From Legionellales bacterium UBA5158 (GTDB lineage Bacteria > Pseudomonadota > Gammaproteobacteria > DSM-16500), in assembly GCA_002413665.1 (NCBI GenBank), contig DHXK01000196.1:1-9142 (forward strand): DNA of 9,142 nt, given 5' to 3'. Of this stretch, positions 1 through 7,615 are shown one piece after another. The first letter of the stretch is position 1, and every line of letters begins with the position of its first letter. Under the pieces are notes generated by a model. The model was not told the DNA's origin. It searched no databases and worked only from the letters and a program-made list of their open reading frames with translations. The translations under genes and the position numbers were made by a program.

Positions 1-1163
1 AGACTGTGTGGTCACCGAAATTATTTGAAATTTTTGGTTACGATAGCAACAATGGGTCACCAGATCTTAACCAGTTTATGGAGAATGTACATATCGAGGA
101 TAGAGAAAAATTGAGGGTAGCTGTACAAGAAGCATTTACAAGCGGAAAATTATACGAATTTAAGATTAGATTTATTCATCAAAAAACTCAGCTATATCGT
201 TGGTATTATGTGGCAGGTGGACCCATATATACTGACGAAAGTAGTAAAGTCATCAATATGTTGTCTGGTATAGCAATGGATATTACTAATCGTATCGAAA
301 CAGAAACTAGATTAGTTGAAGTTAACCAACTACTGCCGTTAGTTCGTCGAGCTGGCATGGCTGAGGTAGCCACTACCGTTTTGCATAATGTAGGTAATGT
401 TTTAAATAGCGCGAATGTCTCAGTTGCATTAGCACATGAAATTTTGCAAAATTCATGGGTCAAACGTTTAGAAAAAACAGCTGCTATATTTGAAGAAAAT
501 TCTGAAAATATGACAGAATATTTAAAAGAAGACCCCAAAGGAAAACTATTTTCCATCTATTTCGCTCAGCTGGCTAAAACAATTCAAGATGAGTTTAAAC
601 TATTAAAAAAAGAAAATGAAAACTTATCTGGTTATATAACACATATTAAAGGTATTGTTGCTTTTCAACAAATCTTAAGCGGCGTGGCCGTACCCAGCGA
701 AATTGCTTCTGCAACTGATTTAGCAAATGAAGCATTAAAAATCTGTGGAGACCTAAATTCGTTAGGGCTACAAGTTGTCTTGAACTATGAAAAGGATATT
801 CCAAACATTAAAATAGATAAATCTAGGCTAATGCAAGTATTGGTCAATATTATTCAAAATGCAAAAGATTCTATTTTAGAAAGTGGTAAAAGTGATAAAC
901 TATTAGATATTAATGTTTCAACTGAGTCAGAAAATATTATTTACACTATTAAAGATAACGGTGTAGGCATAGCCAAAAATAACCTTACACAAATTTTTGC
1001 ATTAGGATACACTACCAAAAAAAATGGGCACGGCTTTGGCTTGCACAGTAGTGCCATTGCAATCAATGAACTTAAAGGAAAACTTATTGCAGAAAGCTTA
1101 GGTGAAGGACTTGGTGCAAAATTCATAATAACGTTACCAAAAAGAGCTAACGATGATAAATGA
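1..1163 (+). CDS. PAS-domain sensor histidine kinase, C-terminal part (5' end outside window)
   Basis: The reading frame is open to the left edge (the codon at 3-5 is sense), so the GTG at 6 is probably internal and the gene begins outside the window. Residues are numbered from that GTG. Residues 1-105 form a PAS/PAC sensor domain, with a WSPKLFEIFGYD start, a HIEDRE segment and a closing MDITNR motif. A short linker leads to AGMAEVATTVLHNVGNVLNS, where H127 is the likely phosphoacceptor. The ATPase domain has an N-box (NIIQNAKDSI, N285), a G1 box (DNGVG, 317-321) and a G2 box (GHGFGLH, 341-347), so it looks catalytically intact. The H-N-V-G-N acceptor box marks a kinase subfamily distinct from classical HisKA (H-E-[LFI]-[RK]). 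No membrane helix is visible in this part; one could lie upstream. The gene overlaps the response regulator by 11 bases, which implies translational coupling and a cognate pair. The signal sensed cannot be read from the sequence. Confidence 0.9.
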   Translation, partial: TVWSPKLFEIFGYDSNNGSPDLNQFMENVHIEDREKLRVAVQEAFTSGKLYEFKIRFIHQKTQLYRWYYVAGGPIYTDESSKVINMLSGIAMDITNRIETETRLVEVNQLLPLVRRAGMAEVATTVLHNVGNVLNSANVSVALAHEILQNSWVKRLEKTAAIFEENSENMTEYLKEDPKGKLFSIYFAQLAKTIQDEFKLLKKENENLSGYITHIKGIVAFQQILSGVAVPSEIASATDLANEALKICGDLNSLGLQVVLNYEKDIPNIKIDKSRLMQVLVNIIQNAKDSILESGKSDKLLDINVSTESENIIYTIKDNGVGIAKNNLTQIFALGYTTKKNGHGFGLHSSAIAINELKGKLIAESLGEGLGAKFIITLPKRANDDK

Positions 1164-3021
1164 AACATTAAATTTTCGTATACTAGTCATAGATGATAAT
1201 AAATCTATACTTGAAGATTTTATGAAGATTTTAAATCCCACTACAGAAAGTATGGATATGATTGCTTTAGATCAACTAATGTTTGAGGAAAAACAAGGGT
1301 ACACTAAGAAACTTAACTTTGAAATATTAACAGCCTCGCAAGGGCAAGAAGGATTTAATATTATTGAGAGAGAAATGCAAGCAGGATTTCCAATTGCGCT
1401 AGCATTTGTTGATATGCGCATGCCACCTGGCTGGGATGGGATTGAGACCATTAAAAAGATCTGGTCTGTTGATAAAAATATTCAAATTGTTATTTGTACT
1501 GCTTACTCAGATTATAGCTGGGAGGAGACTGTCGATAGCTTAGGAGAAACTGATAATTTACTTATTTTAAAAAAACCTTTTGATGGCATTACTGTTCGGC
1601 AGATTGCTTGTTCATTAACAAGAAAATGGCAATTAGCACAAGAGTCATTTCAGCACACAAATTATCTTGAGCAGGAAATAAAAGCAAGAACTGATGAGCT
1701 GTTACATTCTGCAATGCATGATTCATTAACGAATTTACCGAATCGGTTTTTATTTACTAAGCAATTAGAAGATATAATAAAAAAAATGCCACATGGAAAA
1801 ATACTTGCAGTATTTTTATGGGATCTTGATAGATTTAAATTAATCAATGATAGTTTAACTCATGCTATGGGCGATGTGCTTTTAGAAGCTGTCGCGACAA
1901 GATTAAAAAAAATAGATACAGAGAATGAATTTATATTGGCACGTTTTGGTGGTGATGAATTTGCTGCTGTCATTAGAAATTTAAATAATTTGGATGAAGT
2001 GAATCAAAGAGCGCAATATTTTTTAGATATATTACATCACTCATTTCGACTTGCAAAACAAGATGTAAGAATTACAGCCTGTATAGGTGTTAGTGTATTT
2101 CCAACAGATGGTCATACAGCTGAGGTGCTTATTCGAAATGCTGATATTGCCGTGCAAAAGGCAAAAGAGCGTGGGCCAAATAATTTTCAACGGTACACAG
2201 AAAACATCGATAATTATAGTTTGGAAAGGTTGGAGTTAGAAAATCAATTGCTTTGCTCGTTAGAAAAGAGTGAATTGGTTTTACATTACCAACCAGAATT
2301 TAATTTAGCGACAGGGCGATTAAAAGGTGTGGAAGCACTCATACGTTGGCGTCATCCAGAAAAAGGATTGATACAACCTTTAGATTTTATCCCTTTAGCA
2401 GAAGAGACAGGATTTATTTTACCATTAGGTGAATGGGTTTTAAGAACGGCATGCCAACAAAATAAAGTATGGCAAGAGAAAGGATTTCCACGCATCAGAA
2501 CGGCAGTCAATGTTTCGGGAAAACAATTTGATCAAAGCAATTTAGTGGATATAGTAAAAAATGTGTTAGAGGAAACTAATTTAGATCCGCAATTTTTAGA
2601 ATTAGAATTGACTGAAAATATTATTATTGGAAGTGGAAAGATTATTGAAAATATACGGGCATTAAAATCCATAGGGGTGCAGATTGCTTTAGATGATTTT
2701 GGGACTGGATACTCTAATTTACAACATTTGAAAAGACTGACATTTGATCGGATTAAAATTGATAAAGAATACGTAGGAAATATTAATATTAACCTAGAAG
2801 ATGAAGCTATCATTAGAGCCATTATATCAATGGCATCTAGTCTTAATGTAGAAGTGTTGGCAGAAGGGGTTGAAACTTCTGAGCAGCTGGAATTTTTAAA
2901 AAAAGAAGGATGTGATGAAGGGCAGGGCTATTACTTTAGTCAACCACTGCCTCCAGAAGCGCTAGAGAGTTATTTTGAATCTTATCAAGAACTTTTACAA
3001 AAAAAAGCCAATCCCAAATAA
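1153..3021 (+). CDS. Response regulator with receiver, GGDEF and EAL domains (cyclic-di-GMP turnover)
   Basis: This 622-residue protein should act in the cytoplasm as the output of the upstream kinase. Receiver domain, about 8-160: acidic pocket D14-D15, phosphoacceptor D87 in FVDMRMPPGWDG, T116, and K141 in KKPF. About 30 extra residues lie between the first helix and the second strand, as in a recognised receiver subfamily with PPGWDG and CTAYSDYSW motifs. A coiled linker leads to a GGDEF domain (about 185-350) with an intact GGDEF at 266-270 and D224 as likely metal ligand. The inhibitory RxxD site is absent; the aligned residues read ENEF. The EAL domain (about 360-610) keeps the residues expected of an active phosphodiesterase: E394, N453, E485, D514/D515, K535, E571 and Q591. 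Both diguanylate cyclase and phosphodiesterase activities are therefore possible, and the net direction cannot be predicted. The ATG at 1153 lies inside the kinase gene, with a purine-rich AAAGAGC just upstream. Confidence 0.93.
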   Translation: MINETLNFRILVIDDNKSILEDFMKILNPTTESMDMIALDQLMFEEKQGYTKKLNFEILTASQGQEGFNIIEREMQAGFPIALAFVDMRMPPGWDGIETIKKIWSVDKNIQIVICTAYSDYSWEETVDSLGETDNLLILKKPFDGITVRQIACSLTRKWQLAQESFQHTNYLEQEIKARTDELLHSAMHDSLTNLPNRFLFTKQLEDIIKKMPHGKILAVFLWDLDRFKLINDSLTHAMGDVLLEAVATRLKKIDTENEFILARFGGDEFAAVIRNLNNLDEVNQRAQYFLDILHHSFRLAKQDVRITACIGVSVFPTDGHTAEVLIRNADIAVQKAKERGPNNFQRYTENIDNYSLERLELENQLLCSLEKSELVLHYQPEFNLATGRLKGVEALIRWRHPEKGLIQPLDFIPLAEETGFILPLGEWVLRTACQQNKVWQEKGFPRIRTAVNVSGKQFDQSNLVDIVKNVLEETNLDPQFLELELTENIIIGSGKIIENIRALKSIGVQIALDDFGTGYSNLQHLKRLTFDRIKIDKEYVGNININLEDEAIIRAIISMASSLNVEVLAEGVETSEQLEFLKKEGCDEGQGYYFSQPLPPEALESYFESYQELLQKKANPK

Positions 3022-3102
3022 ATCTGTTAAAATAATCCATTCCCTTAAATTCATTATGCTAGCGTAGGCGGCAAGGCATAGGCCACATTTTAGGTTAGCA
3101 AT

Positions 3103-4173
3103 ATGACTCCGATAGAATATTATCAACAGCAAGTAGAAAAAAAATTAATTACATCCGATGATGAACAGTTAATCGTTTTACCAGAATTACAAAAAATTTA
3201 TTTTAAGCTCATCACTGAAAATAAAAAACGTTCTGGTTTGTTGCGCTATTTTTATAAGAAAAAATTAGTTCGCGGATTATATGTATGTGGTGGAGTAGGG
3301 ATAGGTAAGACTTATCTCATGGATAATTTTTATCAATCTTTGCCTTTCAAGAATAAAATGCGTATGCACTTTCATCAATTTATGCAATATGTTCATAATG
3401 GTTTAACGCTACATCAAGGTGAGAAAGATCCATTACAAGCAATTGCAAAAGAAATTTCGCGTTCAGCAATAGTATTATGTTTCGATGAATTGTTTGTATC
3501 AGATATTACAGACGCAATGTTATTAGGCCGACTTTTTTGGTTGTTGTTTTCAAGTGGCGTTTGCTTAATTGCGACATCGAATGCTATGCCTGATGAGCTC
3601 TATAAAAATGGTTTGCAACGTTCGCAATTTTTACCCGCTATCAAATTACTTAAATTAAATATGAAAGTTATTCGTATGCCCGCGCTAATTGATTATCGCT
3701 TAAGATATTTAAAATCTGCAGGAGTGTTTTATACGCCATTAAATGAAAACTCCTATCACATGATGGAAAAAACATTTTCTGTCCTTGCCGGTGAAAGAGC
3801 TATTGATACTGTGCCTATTATAATTAACGACAGACCTATACATTCTGTAAAACACAGTGAAGATATCATTTGGTTTGAGTTTAGAGATATTTGCAGTGTG
3901 CCACGCAGCCAAAAAGATTATTTAGCGATTGCAGAAAAATACAAAACAGTTTGTGTGAGTAACATTCCCATTATTGAGCCTAAAGAAAAAGATACCATTA
4001 TTTTATTTATCAATATGGTTGACGTGCTTTATGATGCCCACGTTCAGTTAATTATTTCTGCAGCGGTCCCTGTATCAGACATTTATACTCAAGGTCATAA
4101 AGTGATTGAATACGTACGTACGCAATCACGCTTACTGGAAATGCAATCTCAAGATTATTTTACGGATGTATAA
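3103..4173 (+). CDS. zapE: Cell division protein ZapE (AFG1-like ATPase)
   Basis: This is a P-loop ATPase of the AFG1/LACE1 family. In Escherichia coli, ZapE associates with the division ring and affects FtsZ; mitochondrial relatives act in protein quality control. At 356 residues it is close to the usual bacterial length of about 375. Visible motifs are Walker A GGVGIGKT (63-70), Walker B VLCFDE (124-129) running into the family signature FVSDITDAMLLGRLF, sensor-1 ATSN (157-160), and a likely arginine finger at R173 in LQRSQFLPAI. Start choice: an in-frame TAG at 3091-3093 rules out longer versions, and its TAGG forms a weak ribosome-binding site 8 bases before the ATG. The 81-base gap from the preceding gene (3022-3102) shows no convincing promoter or terminator, so co-transcription with the signalling genes is possible. 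The 3' end overlaps the convergent peptidase gene by 19 bases. Confidence 0.92.
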   Translation: MTPIEYYQQQVEKKLITSDDEQLIVLPELQKIYFKLITENKKRSGLLRYFYKKKLVRGLYVCGGVGIGKTYLMDNFYQSLPFKNKMRMHFHQFMQYVHNGLTLHQGEKDPLQAIAKEISRSAIVLCFDELFVSDITDAMLLGRLFWLLFSSGVCLIATSNAMPDELYKNGLQRSQFLPAIKLLKLNMKVIRMPALIDYRLRYLKSAGVFYTPLNENSYHMMEKTFSVLAGERAIDTVPIIINDRPIHSVKHSEDIIWFEFRDICSVPRSQKDYLAIAEKYKTVCVSNIPIIEPKEKDTIILFINMVDVLYDAHVQLIISAAVPVSDIYTQGHKVIEYVRTQSRLLEMQSQDYFTDV

Positions 4174-5567
4174 TGCTCCGCAATAATTTGTGCTACACAG
4201 GCTGTTAATTTTTTCCCGGTTGGAATATGTAAAAATTCGTTAGGCCCATGAGCATTAGAGCCTGGCCCTAAAAGGCCGGTTATTACAAATTGCGCCTCAG
4301 GAAATTTTTTCCCTAGCATGCCCATAAAAGGAATGGATCCGCCTTCTCCCATGTACATCGCATCTTTTTTAAAAAATAGATTTGATGCGTTGTTAGCAGC
4401 GTTAGTTAACCAAGAGGTTTCAGTCGGTGAATCCCAGCCCGCCCCACTGTCGTCAACTTCAAATTGTACATGTGCATTAAAAGGAGAATCACTTTCTAAT
4501 GCTTTTTTTAATGCCTGTGTTGCAATTTTTATATCGCATGACGGTGGGACTCGCATGGATAATTTTAATGTAATTTGTGGGAGTGTGACATTGCCTGCAT
4601 CCGTTAAGGCAGGTAATCCATTAGCGCCGGTGACAGAGAGTGCTGCACGCCACGTGCGATTTAAAATAAGATCCGCAACATTTGTTGAAATCGGTTTTAC
4701 ATTTTCTACCATGGGCAAATTTTCATAAAGTTTTTCTTTTAATACATCTGCTGCCAATGTTGCTTGCGTTAATCGTTCTTGTGGTATGTCTATTTGTAAT
4801 TCTGGCAGTAAAATTTTTCCGGTTTCTTCATCTTCAATGCGATTTAATAATTGGCGTAACACTAAAAAACAAGAAGGCACAATTCCGCTTCCTACACCTG
4901 AGTGTATGCCTTCTTTTAAAACGCGTATGTATAAGCGACCACTGATGAGTCCGCGTAATGATGTTGTCATCCAGAGTTGATCGTAGTTTCCGCAACCTGA
5001 ATCCAAGCAAATGACTAGGTTGGGATTTCCTATACGATCTTCAAGGGCATCTATATAGAAAGGCAAATCGTAACTTCCACTTTCTTCACAAGCTTCAATT
5101 AAAATAAGACAGCGAGCATGCGGAATGGATTGTTGTTTCAATGCATTAATTGCGGTTAGAGAAGCAAAGATTGCATAACCATCATCTGCACCACCACGAC
5201 CATATAATTTGTCATCTTTTAAAACGGCTCTCCATGGCGCAAGGTCTGAATCCCATCCTGACATTTCAGGTTGTTTGTCTAAATGCCCATATAATAAAAT
5301 CGTTTCATCGCAGCTTCCAGGAATTTCTATGAAAATGACAGGAGTGCGACCTTCTAGTCTAACTACCTCTAATTTCATATTTTCTATGTTTTGTTTTTTG
5401 CACCAATCAGAGAGTAAGGTAACCGCTGTTTCCATGTGACCGTTAGCTTGCCAATTTTTATCAAAGTGAGGGGACTTGTTGGGAATGTGAATATATTCCA
5501 TTAATGTTGGGATAATAGATTTATTCCAGGTATGGTCTATAAATTTCTGTAAGAGATTTGTGTTCAT
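4155..5567 (-). CDS. M20-family metallopeptidase (dipeptidase-like)
   Basis: The 470-residue product resembles cytoplasmic M20 di-zinc peptidases of the carnosine dipeptidase/CPG2 type. Expected catalytic residues are present: H95 and D97 in YGHLDKQP, bridging D128 in GRGGADDG, general base E161 and metal ligand E162 in ACEESGS, D189 in CLDSG, and H447 in GPNEFLHIP. The dimerisation (lid) domain, about 205-335, carries the usual H222 in EGIHSG. There is no signal peptide, so a role in peptide breakdown in the cytoplasm is likely; the substrate cannot be deduced. The start ATG is at 5565-5567, with a weak GAG-type ribosome-binding site. It lies only 38 bases downstream of the propeller-pilin stop on the same strand, so read-through from the pilin operon is possible, although nothing links the function to pili. 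Its 3' end overlaps that of zapE. Confidence 0.9.
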   Translation of the reverse strand: MNTNLLQKFIDHTWNKSIIPTLMEYIHIPNKSPHFDKNWQANGHMETAVTLLSDWCKKQNIENMKLEVVRLEGRTPVIFIEIPGSCDETILLYGHLDKQPEMSGWDSDLAPWRAVLKDDKLYGRGGADDGYAIFASLTAINALKQQSIPHARCLILIEACEESGSYDLPFYIDALEDRIGNPNLVICLDSGCGNYDQLWMTTSLRGLISGRLYIRVLKEGIHSGVGSGIVPSCFLVLRQLLNRIEDEETGKILLPELQIDIPQERLTQATLAADVLKEKLYENLPMVENVKPISTNVADLILNRTWRAALSVTGANGLPALTDAGNVTLPQITLKLSMRVPPSCDIKIATQALKKALESDSPFNAHVQFEVDDSGAGWDSPTETSWLTNAANNASNLFFKKDAMYMGEGGSIPFMGMLGKKFPEAQFVITGLLGPGSNAHGPNEFLHIPTGKKLTACVAQIIAEHYTSVK

Positions 5568-5605
5568 TGTAAAAGCTCTGCTAACTATATTAAAGTATTT
5601 AAAAT

Positions 5606-7084
5606 CTAGAAAACTTCAGCCCAAAGAGTAATTGGTTGTGAAGCTGCCGCAGTCGATCCAGAAACAAAGGAAACAGCATTCAATCCAACAGTTGGAGGCG
5701 TTCCTGTATAAGTTGAGAACTCAGACCAAGCGCCAGCAGTATATCGAAAAATTTTGGGTGTAGTACCCCCAGTAATGACACCTACAGCCCAACATTCTGT
5801 AGCTGTGCAAGCAATACTGTTAAAGTCAACTGTAGGTGAAGGAAGCGGTGATAAGGTATAATTCGTCCAGCTCGGTGATGCTCCTGACCAGTGCGCTATT
5901 GCATTGGCATTACCCACCGCCCAGCAGTCGTTAGTTGCTGTGCACGTAATTGCATTATAGACAGAATTGGTTAGTGAGGTTGTAAAAGCTAACCAGGTTG
6001 TGCCACTCAGTCGTGCAAAACCAGAGCCAGCTATGGCTGTTTTTGTTCCAACTGCCCAGCAATCAGTATCACTATTACAAAATACCCCATTATAATTATC
6101 GTTTATATTTATGGCGTTTGAGTTGAACCCATTGCCGCTATCGACTCGGATAGCGTTCCAAACGCCGTTAAATTGATAAAAAACATTTTCAGATACCTGA
6201 CCTTGACCTTTAATCCCCACCGCCCAACAATTTGTAGGCGAATTACAATGAATTGCACTCAAGCCATTCTTGGCACCGCCGGCACCAGGATCCATTTGTG
6301 TCCAAGAAGGAGGGCCATTCCATAAAAGTAAACAGGGTTTGCTGCCGTAAATAGTCCCACCGGGGATTCTGTCTCCTACTGCTATGCAGTTATTTGAAGA
6401 AGTACAAAAAACAGCCCTAAGAATAACATGACTAGTTATGGGAAAAGGGTATGTACAATCTGTTCCGATTCCATTCCAACGACATAAGAAATTGGTCGAC
6501 GAACCGACTATCCATCCATCTGTGCTGCTTGTTAAAGAAATGCCATAGATAGACATAGAAAATGCAGGAGTAGCTGTCACGATATTCCAACTTGAAACAG
6601 TTGGCGTATTCCATTGTGCTAAGGTGAGATTTGGAGCAGCAGACACATTTCCACCTAACAAACCATATCGTCCAGATGCCGGAATAAGAATGGTCGCTTT
6701 CAAAGTTCTCATAAACAATGGGGAAGTTAAGTTGGGTATTCCAGCTGTGGAGGTGATTGCGCAATTTATGCCAGAAGCTACCGCTGTCACATTATATGTT
6801 CCCTTGCCAAAAGCGTTCGTTATAGGTGAGCTTGTTAGTTGTGCGCATGTTAATCTCGCTCCAACGATTGGATTTAGTAATCGATGGGTAGCTTGTTCAA
6901 TGCCAGATTCTGCTAGATAAAGCGCCGTATCAGCTTGCCCATGATCTGTGCTCGACCACGTGCTACCATAGTACATATTGGTAATTACCGCACCCATAAA
7001 TCCAATCAGCATGATTAAAAGCATAGCTACGACAAGTAGATATCCTTTTTGATTCCGCAATGTTGTTAAGGAAAATTGTATCAT
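5606..7084 (-). CDS. PilX/GspK-like minor pilin fused to a C-terminal beta-propeller
   Basis: The 492-residue product is the last gene of the pilin operon. Residues 1-14 form a prepilin leader with positive charges ending in KG; prepilin peptidase should cut before Y15. A hydrophobic helix follows (about 15-38). The mature position 5 is Val19 rather than the Glu of ordinary pilins, as in GspK-type tip subunits. Residues 50-135 resemble the PilX/MshP head, with YLAESGIEQA and a possible C80-C108 disulfide. From about 153 to the end the protein consists of repeats with a core of the form C-x5-C-WAVG, then a hydrophobic strand ending in W-N-G. Cores lie near 189 (DGWIVG), 233, 286, 342, 387 and 431. 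I infer a seven-bladed propeller. PilX itself is only about 200 residues long, so the propeller is an addition. The start overlaps the stop of the upstream pilin gene as ATGA. The likely role is tip adhesin or receptor of a type IV pilus; the ligand is unknown. Confidence 0.85.
   Translation of the reverse strand: MIQFSLTTLRNQKGYLLVVAMLLIMLIGFMGAVITNMYYGSTWSSTDHGQADTALYLAESGIEQATHRLLNPIVGARLTCAQLTSSPITNAFGKGTYNVTAVASGINCAITSTAGIPNLTSPLFMRTLKATILIPASGRYGLLGGNVSAAPNLTLAQWNTPTVSSWNIVTATPAFSMSIYGISLTSSTDGWIVGSSTNFLCRWNGIGTDCTYPFPITSHVILRAVFCTSSNNCIAVGDRIPGGTIYGSKPCLLLWNGPPSWTQMDPGAGGAKNGLSAIHCNSPTNCWAVGIKGQGQVSENVFYQFNGVWNAIRVDSGNGFNSNAININDNYNGVFCNSDTDCWAVGTKTAIAGSGFARLSGTTWLAFTTSLTNSVYNAITCTATNDCWAVGNANAIAHWSGASPSWTNYTLSPLPSPTVDFNSIACTATECWAVGVITGGTTPKIFRYTAGAWSEFSTYTGTPPTVGLNAVSFVSGSTAAASQPITLWAEVF
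5684..6547 (-). repeat. Six tandem propeller-blade repeats inside the PilX-like gene
   Basis: Residues 180-467 of the pilin consist of six imperfect units of about 42-56 residues: roughly 180-221, 222-274, 275-330, 331-375, 376-420 and 421-467. Each has a strand such as LSAIHC or YNAITC, a polar turn, C-W-A-V-G (DGWIVG in the first, CIAVG in the second), a variable loop, a strand ending near WNG, and a Trp-containing strand. Units 2-5 carry C-x5-C, unit 6 C-x4-C, and unit 1 lacks this pair. At DNA level the cores are still alike, for example the related strings near 5795, 5915, 6050 and 6220 on the plus strand, but the copies are clearly diverged. Confidence 0.85.
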
Positions 7085-7614
7085 GATGCAAATCTCGTAA
7101 AGACAGCTGTAGAGAGAGATATATTAGTATTATTTAAGTTAATATTTAAATTAATTTTTACATAACGAATAGCCAAGAGATTTACGCCCGTGACAGGTGC
7201 GGTCATCAAAACCCCATTAGTGTCATAGTAATCAAATAGCGAGGCATTTGTGATGCCATCCGCAAGAATCTGATCGGAATTTAAACCGGCTGAATTTTTC
7301 CTCATTATCTGAGTGCCAGTCAAAGTATAAGTAATAGTTTGAGAGCTTGTATTTAAAAATGTAATAGTGGTAGCAGTCGCGGTAGAGATAGAAGTTGCAC
7401 CGCTAATAGAGCGTAACTCTCTTGCCATACGCTCCAATGAATAACGATATTGCCAACCCGCATTGATTATATTTTTGTTAGTTTGATAAGCTGTATATCC
7501 TTGTAAAAGAGGTTTACTCGCTATAGCAGAAATAACTCCTAAAATCATAATAACCATAATGGATTCTATTATAGTAAATCCATCTTTCTTTTTTAAATTA
7601 TGATAATAATTCAT
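7081..7614 (-). CDS. PilW/GspJ-like minor pilin
   Basis: This 177-residue type IV pilin-like protein has the class III signal KKKDG^FTIIE: cleavage after G12 leaves N-terminal F13 and the conserved Glu at +5 (E17). The hydrophobic helix spans about 13-35. The segment YRYSLERMARELRSI (about 57-70) is the amphipathic helix typical of PilW/MshO/GspJ-type minor pilins, and the C-terminus (INLNINL... AVFTRFAS) fits the same group. It contains no cysteine. In known systems this subunit is part of the four-protein tip complex that primes pilus assembly. The start at 7614 is one base past the upstream stop (7616-7618), and its own stop overlaps the next start as ATGA, so translation is probably coupled. 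The exact family name (PilW, MshO or PulJ type) is inferred from operon order and short motifs. Confidence 0.82.
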   Translation of the reverse strand: MNYYHNLKKKDGFTIIESIMVIMILGVISAIASKPLLQGYTAYQTNKNIINAGWQYRYSLERMARELRSISGATSISTATATTITFLNTSSQTITYTLTGTQIMRKNSAGLNSDQILADGITNASLFDYYDTNGVLMTAPVTGVNLLAIRYVKINLNINLNNTNISLSTAVFTRFAS

Positions 7615-7615
7615 G

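Noticed and set aside
206..556. Minus-strand open frame opposite the histidine kinase
   Set aside because: It lies opposite a well-supported PAS/kinase coding region and has no convincing domain or ribosome-binding site.
3022..3102. GGC-rich stretch before zapE as a terminator or riboswitch
   Set aside because: The GGC/GCC pieces do not form a good stem followed by a T-run, and 81 bases is too little for a recognised riboswitch with its expression platform.
4318..4980. Open frames on the plus strand opposite the M20 peptidase
   Set aside because: They lie antisense to a gene with complete catalytic motifs, show no recognisable domain and overlap one another; they are shadows of the real coding strand.
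5609..5683. Truncation or frameshift at the C-terminus of the propeller pilin
   Set aside because: The last blade looks incomplete, but the N-terminal segment 153-169 can supply the missing strands, so a natural ring closure explains the end without damage to the gene.
5684..6547. CRISPR or DNA-level tandem repeat
   Set aside because: The repetition is at protein level with diverged DNA copies and variable spacing in one continuous coding frame, not identical repeats with unique spacers.
6432..6920. Open frames on both strands within the pilin gene region
   Set aside because: They occupy other frames of the PilX-like propeller gene, whose repeat pattern confirms the true frame; neither has family features.
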